From: Aquibium pacificus
GTDB taxonomy: Bacteria > Pseudomonadota > Alphaproteobacteria > Rhizobiales > Rhizobiaceae
Reading direction: 5' to 3'
DNA: 64,000 nucleotides
Assembly: GCF_040839445.1 (NCBI RefSeq)
Contig: NZ_JBDPGJ010000003.1
Span: forward strand, 62,001 to 126,000
Below are positions 60,003 to 64,000 of the stretch, one piece after another. The notes under the pieces were generated by a model. The model made no database searches. It was given only the letters and a program-made list of their open reading frames with translations, and was not told where the DNA came from. Position 1 is the first letter of the stretch. Each line of letters begins with the position of its first letter. The position numbers and the translations under genes are program-made.

Positions 60003-60585
60003 GGCGATTGTTCCAGTATGTCGGGACATCCTATGCGTGTCTCGGCTTCGGGTGCAATCGTATACGTGTCTGCGGCCTCATGGTGCGTGGTTCGACAAGC
60101 TTACCATGAGGGACATCGGTGGTTGCGTTCCGAACGATATTGGCTTTGCGAGACAAGCGACCTACTTGGGAACATCATTGCGGATAGCAACTAGATCTCC
60201 TCTCGGAGAGCGTGTCGATCACACACCATTGTCGAGCCCGCGGAGCCACCAACGTCCTACATGGTGAGCTTGTCGAACCATGCACGATGCAGGAGAGCGG
60301 TGAGCCACAGATTCCCTCATGGTGAGCCTGTCGAACCACGCACCACGGTTGAGCCCGCGGAGCCACCAAAAGCCCCTCATGGTGAGCTTGTCGAACCACG
60401 CACAAAGCCGAAGCGCCCCGTGAAGCCACCCCGCGATCCGCGTTGCGCCCTTGCGAACTCCCGGATTGCGGTTTACGCCCTCACCGCCTCGCATCGCTTC
60501 GGCATCGCATTAATGCAACGCTGCCGGGGCGAGGGGGTGGAAGGGGCGGCCGGACGCCCCTAAAGCAAGGGAAAAGTCTCACGCC
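60003..60585. repeat. 583-bp non-coding region with four 30-bp repeat copies
   Basis: Copies of the interspersed unit lie at 60082-60111 (same direction as the first copy, one base changed) and, reversed, at 60256-60285, 60315-60344 and 60375-60404. The spacer sequence GAGCCCGCGGAGCCACCAA also recurs (60233-60251 and 60350-60368), so part of the block arose by tandem duplication. The last 150 bases before serS must hold its promoter. No protein-coding gene with credible features is seen. Confidence 0.8.
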
Positions 60586-62154
60586 ATGCTCGACATCAGA
60601 TGGATACGCGAAAACCCGCAGGCCCTCGCCACAGCGCTGGAAAAGCGCGGCTGGTCGGCGGAGAAGTCGCGGTCCACGGTCGACGACCTGATTTCGAAGG
60701 ACGAGGCGCGGCGCGACCACGTCACCGAACTCCAGCAGAAGCAGGAGCGCCGCAATCAGGCTTCGAAGGAGATCGGCAACGCCATGCGCTCCGGCGACAT
60801 GGCGTTGGCCGAGCGGCTGAAGGGCGAGGTCGGCGAGATCAAGGCCTTCGTCCAGAACGGCGAAGCGCGCGAGCGCGAACTCGACAAGGTGTTGGACGAT
60901 GCACTCGCCGTCCTCCCCAACGTGCCGCTCGACGACGTGCCTGTCGGCCGCGACGAGCACGACAATGTCGAGGTGCGCCGCGTCGGCGAACCGCGCCGCA
61001 TCAACTCGGCGAAGGAACACTGGCAGATCGGCGAGGCCATGGGCCTCATGGATTCTGAACGCGCGGCGAAGCTTTCGGGCTCGCGCTTCACGGTTTTGAA
61101 GGGGCAACTAGCGCGGCTAGAGCGGGCGCTCGGTCAGTTCATGCTCGACTTGCATACGACAGAACACGACTACATGGAGGTGCAGCCACCGCTGCTCGTA
61201 CGCGACGATGCGATGTTCGGGACAGGGCAACTGCCGAAGTTCGGGACTGATTTGTTTTTTAGCACTGAAAGGCGAGAAGTTGACCGAATCGAGAACTTAT
61301 CCAAAACACTAACGATGGAATTAATTAATAATGTTATAGATAGTTTTCATTTTTCTGACATTCAGAAATATTTAGAAAAAGAACTACCAAACACAAATCT
61401 CTCGGAAAGAGATACTTATAGGAAATATATTGAACAATACATAAATGGAGTGGAAGGGAATCCAGTTAATAATAGGTGGTTCTCCTACATTTCTGGGATT
61501 GACCAAGGGCCTCTTGCAGAAGCGGCAAAACGCCTTTGGCTCATCCCCACCGCCGAAGTCCCCCTCACGAACCTCGTCGCCAAGGAAATCCTCGAAGCCA
61601 AAAACCTCCCCCTGCGCTACACCGCGCTGACCCCCTGCTTCCGCTCCGAGGCCGGTTCGGCCGGCAAGGACACGCGCGGCATGCTGCGCCAGCACCAGTT
61701 CTACAAGGTCGAACTGGTCTCGATCACCGACGAGAACTCCTCGATCGACGAGCACGAGCGCATGACCGCCTGCGCGGAGGAGGTCCTGAAGCGGCTCGGC
61801 CTGCCGTTCCGCACCGTGGTGCTGTGCACCGGCGACATGGGTTTCGGCGCGCGCAAGACCTACGACATCGAGGTCTGGCTGCCTGGGCAGAATGCCTACC
61901 GCGAGATCTCGTCCTGCTCGGTCTGCGGCGATTTCCAGGCGCGGCGCATGGACGCGCGCTACCGGCCAATCCCCGAGGAAGGCCAGGGCAGGGTGCTGCC
62001 GCGCTTCGTCCATACGCTCAACGGCTCCGGCGTGGCCGTCGGCCGGGCGCTCATCGCGGTCATGGAGAACTACCAGAACGAGGACGGCTCGGTCACGATT
62101 CCTGAAGTTTTGCGCCCCTATATGGGTGGGCTCGACAGGATCGGAGCCCGGTGA
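60586..62154 (+). CDS. serS: Seryl-tRNA synthetase with an in-frame AT-rich insertion
   Basis: This is a 522-residue class II synthetase; family members have about 425-430 residues. The N-terminal tRNA-binding coiled coil (about 30-105) is followed by the catalytic core. Intact blocks are MFGTGQLPKF, IPTAEVPLTNLV, motif 2 (PCFRSEAGSAGKDTRGMLRQ) and motif 3 (GSGVAVGRALIAVMENYQNE). The excess length lies at about residues 225-315, between GTDLFF and RLWLIPTAEV, encoded by DNA of about one third GC, where normal enzymes have a short turn. The frame stays open and the catalytic residues remain, so the enzyme is probably active. It starts at the conserved MLDIRWIRENP and overlaps surE by one base. 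Confidence 0.93.
   Translation: MLDIRWIRENPQALATALEKRGWSAEKSRSTVDDLISKDEARRDHVTELQQKQERRNQASKEIGNAMRSGDMALAERLKGEVGEIKAFVQNGEARERELDKVLDDALAVLPNVPLDDVPVGRDEHDNVEVRRVGEPRRINSAKEHWQIGEAMGLMDSERAAKLSGSRFTVLKGQLARLERALGQFMLDLHTTEHDYMEVQPPLLVRDDAMFGTGQLPKFGTDLFFSTERREVDRIENLSKTLTMELINNVIDSFHFSDIQKYLEKELPNTNLSERDTYRKYIEQYINGVEGNPVNNRWFSYISGIDQGPLAEAAKRLWLIPTAEVPLTNLVAKEILEAKNLPLRYTALTPCFRSEAGSAGKDTRGMLRQHQFYKVELVSITDENSSIDEHERMTACAEEVLKRLGLPFRTVVLCTGDMGFGARKTYDIEVWLPGQNAYREISSCSVCGDFQARRMDARYRPIPEEGQGRVLPRFVHTLNGSGVAVGRALIAVMENYQNEDGSVTIPEVLRPYMGGLDRIGAR
61258..61530 (+). other. AT-rich in-frame insertion within serS (about 91 codons)
   Basis: By hand count GC is 78 of 240 bases over 61261-61500 and only 10 of 60 over 61321-61380, against a much higher GC on both sides. 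The encoded segment is mostly helical in character and Asn/Glu/Lys/Ile-rich (for example MELINNVIDSFHFSDIQKYL and RDTYRKYIEQYINGVEGNP). The AT-rich codon use spreads slightly into the conserved flanks (GTDLFF, and QGPLAEAAK). No inverted repeats, target duplication, intein splice motifs or intron features are visible. Foreign origin is inferred from composition. Confidence 0.85.
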
Positions 62155-62912
62155 TGCGCATTCTCCTGACCAACGACGACGGCATCCACGCCGAGGGCCT
62201 GGCGGTTCTCGAACGGATCGCGCGCACCCTGTCGGACGACGTCTGGGTCGTCGCGCCCGAGACCGACCAGTCCGGTTTCGCGCACTCCCTGTCGCTGTCG
62301 GAGCCGCTGCGGATGCGCAAGATGGACGACCGGCACTACGCGCTGCGCGGCACGCCGACGGACTGCGTCATCATGGGCGTGCGCAAGATCATTGGCGGAC
62401 TCCCCGATCTCGTGCTGTCCGGCGTCAACTCCGGATCGAACGTCGCCGACGACGTCACCTATTCGGGCACGGTCGCGGGCGCGATGGAGGGGGCTCTGCT
62501 CGGCATCCGCTCGCTGGCGCTGAGCCAGGCCTACAATGTCACCGGGGACGGCCGCATCGTCCCGTGGCACGTCGCCGAGACGCTGGCGCCGCCGCTCCTG
62601 AGGAAGCTCATCGAGACGGACATGCCGCTGGGAAGCTTCGTCAACGTCAATTTCCCGAACTGCGAGCCGGAGGACGTCGCCGGCAACCGCGTCACCACGC
62701 AAGGCAAGCGCGTGCATGGTCTGTGGATCGACGAGCGCAAGGACGGCCGCAACTTCCCCTACTACTGGCTGCGCTTCGGCCGGGAACCGGTCGAGGTACG
62801 CGAGGGTACCGATCTCGCCGCATTGCGCGACAACTACGTCTCGGTGACGCCCATGCAGCTCGACCTCACGGCGCAGGACCTGATCGCGCCGATGGAGCAG
62901 GCGATCGCATGA
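62154..62912 (+). CDS. surE: 5'/3'-nucleotidase SurE
   Basis: This is a 252-residue metal-dependent nucleoside monophosphate phosphatase. The N-terminal MRILLTNDDG holds the paired metal-binding aspartates D8 and D9; VLSGVNSGSNVADDVTYSGT is the conserved metal- and phosphate-binding loop, and SFVNVNFPN the later family motif. The ATG at 62154 shares its A with the serS stop (TGATG); a GTG one codon earlier is the alternative. It overlaps pcm by four bases. The surE-pcm-nlpD order matches many proteobacteria. Confidence 0.96.
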   Translation: MRILLTNDDGIHAEGLAVLERIARTLSDDVWVVAPETDQSGFAHSLSLSEPLRMRKMDDRHYALRGTPTDCVIMGVRKIIGGLPDLVLSGVNSGSNVADDVTYSGTVAGAMEGALLGIRSLALSQAYNVTGDGRIVPWHVAETLAPPLLRKLIETDMPLGSFVNVNFPNCEPEDVAGNRVTTQGKRVHGLWIDERKDGRNFPYYWLRFGREPVEVREGTDLAALRDNYVSVTPMQLDLTAQDLIAPMEQAIA

Positions 62913-63562
62913 GCGTGGCGGTGGAGGATCGGGAAGGCTTCGCGGCCTTCCTGCTTCGCATGCGCGGCAGGGGCATCACGCGCAAGGAATTCATCTCGGC
63001 CGTTGAGTCCGTCCCGCGGCGCAACTTCGTTTCCGGGCAGTGGCATGAGGCAGCGTGGTCGGACCGGATGATCCCGATCGCCTGCGGCGAGGCGCTGGAA
63101 GGTCTCGATCTCCAGGCGCAGATCATCCACACCCTGGCGCTCGAGCCGCATCACAAGGTGCTCGAGATCGGCACGGGCTCCGGCTTCACCGCCGCCCTGA
63201 TGTCGCGCCTCGCCTCCCGAATCGTCAGCGTCGACCGCTACAGGACCCTTGTCGACCAGGCGCGGCAGCGCCTCGACGCGCTGGGAATCGGCAACGTCAT
63301 CGTCAGGCAGGCGGATGCGACGAAGGGCCTGCCCGGCGAAGGCCCGTTCGACCGCATCATCGCCTGGGTCGCGTTCGAAAGCCTGCCGCGCACCTTCGTC
63401 GACCAGTTGACCTCGGGCGGGGTAATGATTGCCCCGATCGGACCCGGCGACGACGTGCAGGCGCTTGCCCGACTCTCGAAGGTCGGAAGCCGCTTCGATC
63501 GCGAGGACATCGGCAAGGTGCGGCTGCAGCCCATCGTGTCCGGGATCGCCGCGAAAATCTGA
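62909..63562 (+). CDS. pcm: Protein-L-isoaspartate O-methyltransferase
   Basis: This is a 217-residue SAM-dependent repair enzyme that methylates isoaspartyl residues in aged proteins. The SAM motif is KVLEIGTGSGFTAALMSRLA. ISAVESVPRRNFV near the N-terminus is the family opening, and GPFDRIIAWVAFESLP the motif II region. It overlaps surE (ATGA) and is followed after 106 bases by the lipoprotein gene at the nlpD position. Confidence 0.95.
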   Translation: MSVAVEDREGFAAFLLRMRGRGITRKEFISAVESVPRRNFVSGQWHEAAWSDRMIPIACGEALEGLDLQAQIIHTLALEPHHKVLEIGTGSGFTAALMSRLASRIVSVDRYRTLVDQARQRLDALGIGNVIVRQADATKGLPGEGPFDRIIAWVAFESLPRTFVDQLTSGGVMIAPIGPGDDVQALARLSKVGSRFDREDIGKVRLQPIVSGIAAKI

Positions 63563-63668
63563 TCTCCCCGACGTTGAGATACTGCTCTTTTATTCGGCTT
63601 TAACCGGCCAGTAACATTAACGCGCTTTAATCCTGCTAGATTCTGTAACGGGTTACGCGAGTAAAGCG

Positions 63669-64000
63669 ATGCGGCTAAGGGTTTCGGGGACGAGCGGGCG
63701 CCAATATTCCCGGTTTGCAGCAATTCTGGCTGCCACCACCTTCCTCGCGGGATGCAGTTCCGGCGTCACGCGCTTCAGCGAAGGCATCTTCACCGACGAC
63801 ATATTCACCGGATCGACGTCCAACCAGCGCGCCATCATCCGCGATCAGGTGGATCAGCCCTATCCGGGCGAGGCCCAGTCGGTCGCTGCCGCGGCGCCGG
63901 TCTCCATGTCGCGCAGCGCGGTGGAGCCGGTCACCACCGGCAACGTCGAGCGCGGTTCCCTGCCGCCCGCCGGGTCCGCCCCGGTGCGCAGCGCCAGCGC
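63669..64000 (+). CDS. nlpD: NlpD-like lipoprotein, N-terminal part only
   Basis: About 110 codons are visible before the window ends. The N-terminus is a lipoprotein signal with the lipobox LAGC, C29 being the lipidated residue (FAAILAATTFLAGCSSG). A Ser/Pro/Ala-rich, poorly ordered segment follows. LysM and M23 peptidase domains expected of NlpD would lie beyond position 64000 and cannot be confirmed. The assignment rests on the lipobox and the surE-pcm-nlpD order. In that case the protein would activate cell-wall amidases at the septum. Confidence 0.7.
   Translation, partial: MRLRVSGTSGRQYSRFAAILAATTFLAGCSSGVTRFSEGIFTDDIFTGSTSNQRAIIRDQVDQPYPGEAQSVAAAAPVSMSRSAVEPVTTGNVERGSLPPAGSAPVRSAS

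Noticed and set aside
59471..60404. CRISPR array
   Set aside because: The repeats occur in both orientations with irregular spacing from 30 to over 400 bases and similar spacers, and no cas genes are present. This is an interspersed repeat family.
60261..60563. Plus-strand frame of 100 codons before serS
   Set aside because: It is translation of the 30-bp repeat cluster (the same peptide phrase recurs with each repeat) and not a gene.
61258..61530. Intein or self-splicing intron as explanation for the serS insertion
   Set aside because: The block is too short for an intein, lacks the terminal His-Asn and nucleophile pattern, and has no intron-like secondary structure features by eye; the frame is simply open throughout.

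Overview
This 64 kb window is GC-rich chromosomal DNA of an alphaproteobacterium, most likely order Hyphomicrobiales (Rhizobiales) in the Mesorhizobium/Phyllobacteriaceae neighbourhood. The reasons are the dgt-argS-SPOR-nagZ-scpA-scpB-tatABC-serS-surE-pcm-nlpD gene order, an alphaproteobacterial LexA box (GAAC-N7-GAAC) in front of a dinB of the rhizobial type with an N-terminal CxxC pair, an IalB-family protein, and interspersed palindromic repeats of the kind common in rhizobia. The assignment is inference; no 16S gene is present.

Layout. 1-1128: a GGDEF protein cut by the left edge and a MarR regulator, both on the minus strand. 1275-12729: an amide/urea-type uptake and degradation locus: a cytosolic AmiC-like binding protein, a flotillin, a Tat-exported binding protein, two permeases, two ATPases, an amidase joined in frame to the second ATPase, and an acyl-CoA synthetase. 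The inferred flow is amide import, hydrolysis to acid plus ammonia, then CoA activation. 12768-20020: a LysR regulator, a TauD/TfdA dioxygenase and a tripartite tricarboxylate transporter (tctC, tctA, tctB) with a ThDP enzyme gene between tctC and tctA. 20211-32207: tRNA-Lys(CTT), a PhzF protein, a MacAB-type export operon, a Zn/Mn-type ABC permease and ATPase without a binding protein, dinB with an SOS box, a GNAT enzyme, a HAD-like protein, a DsbA-family protein and a YejA-type peptide binding protein.

32456-46626: an IalB protein, then a 13.5 kb minus-strand block. Read in its own direction this is a LysM/FecR protein, a 953-residue PKD protein, a 2130-residue PKD protein (about 20 PKD-like modules), and a Cache-HAMP class III nucleotide cyclase. 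The first three genes overlap at start/stop codons. The two PKD genes share a 1417-bp block that is almost identical and has no net indel. This is the strongest candidate for an under-described system: a periplasmic PKD scaffold possibly coupled to cyclic-nucleotide signalling.

46949-64000: conserved housekeeping genes. Two departures stand out. An orphan ABC ATPase gene sits between scpB and tatA. serS, an essential gene, carries an in-frame insertion of about 90 codons made of AT-rich DNA (about one third GC by hand count over 61261-61500) just before its IPTAEVPLTN motif. Between tatC and serS lies a cluster of six copies of a 30-bp repeat around a GIY-YIG gene. The window ends inside a lipoprotein gene at the nlpD position.
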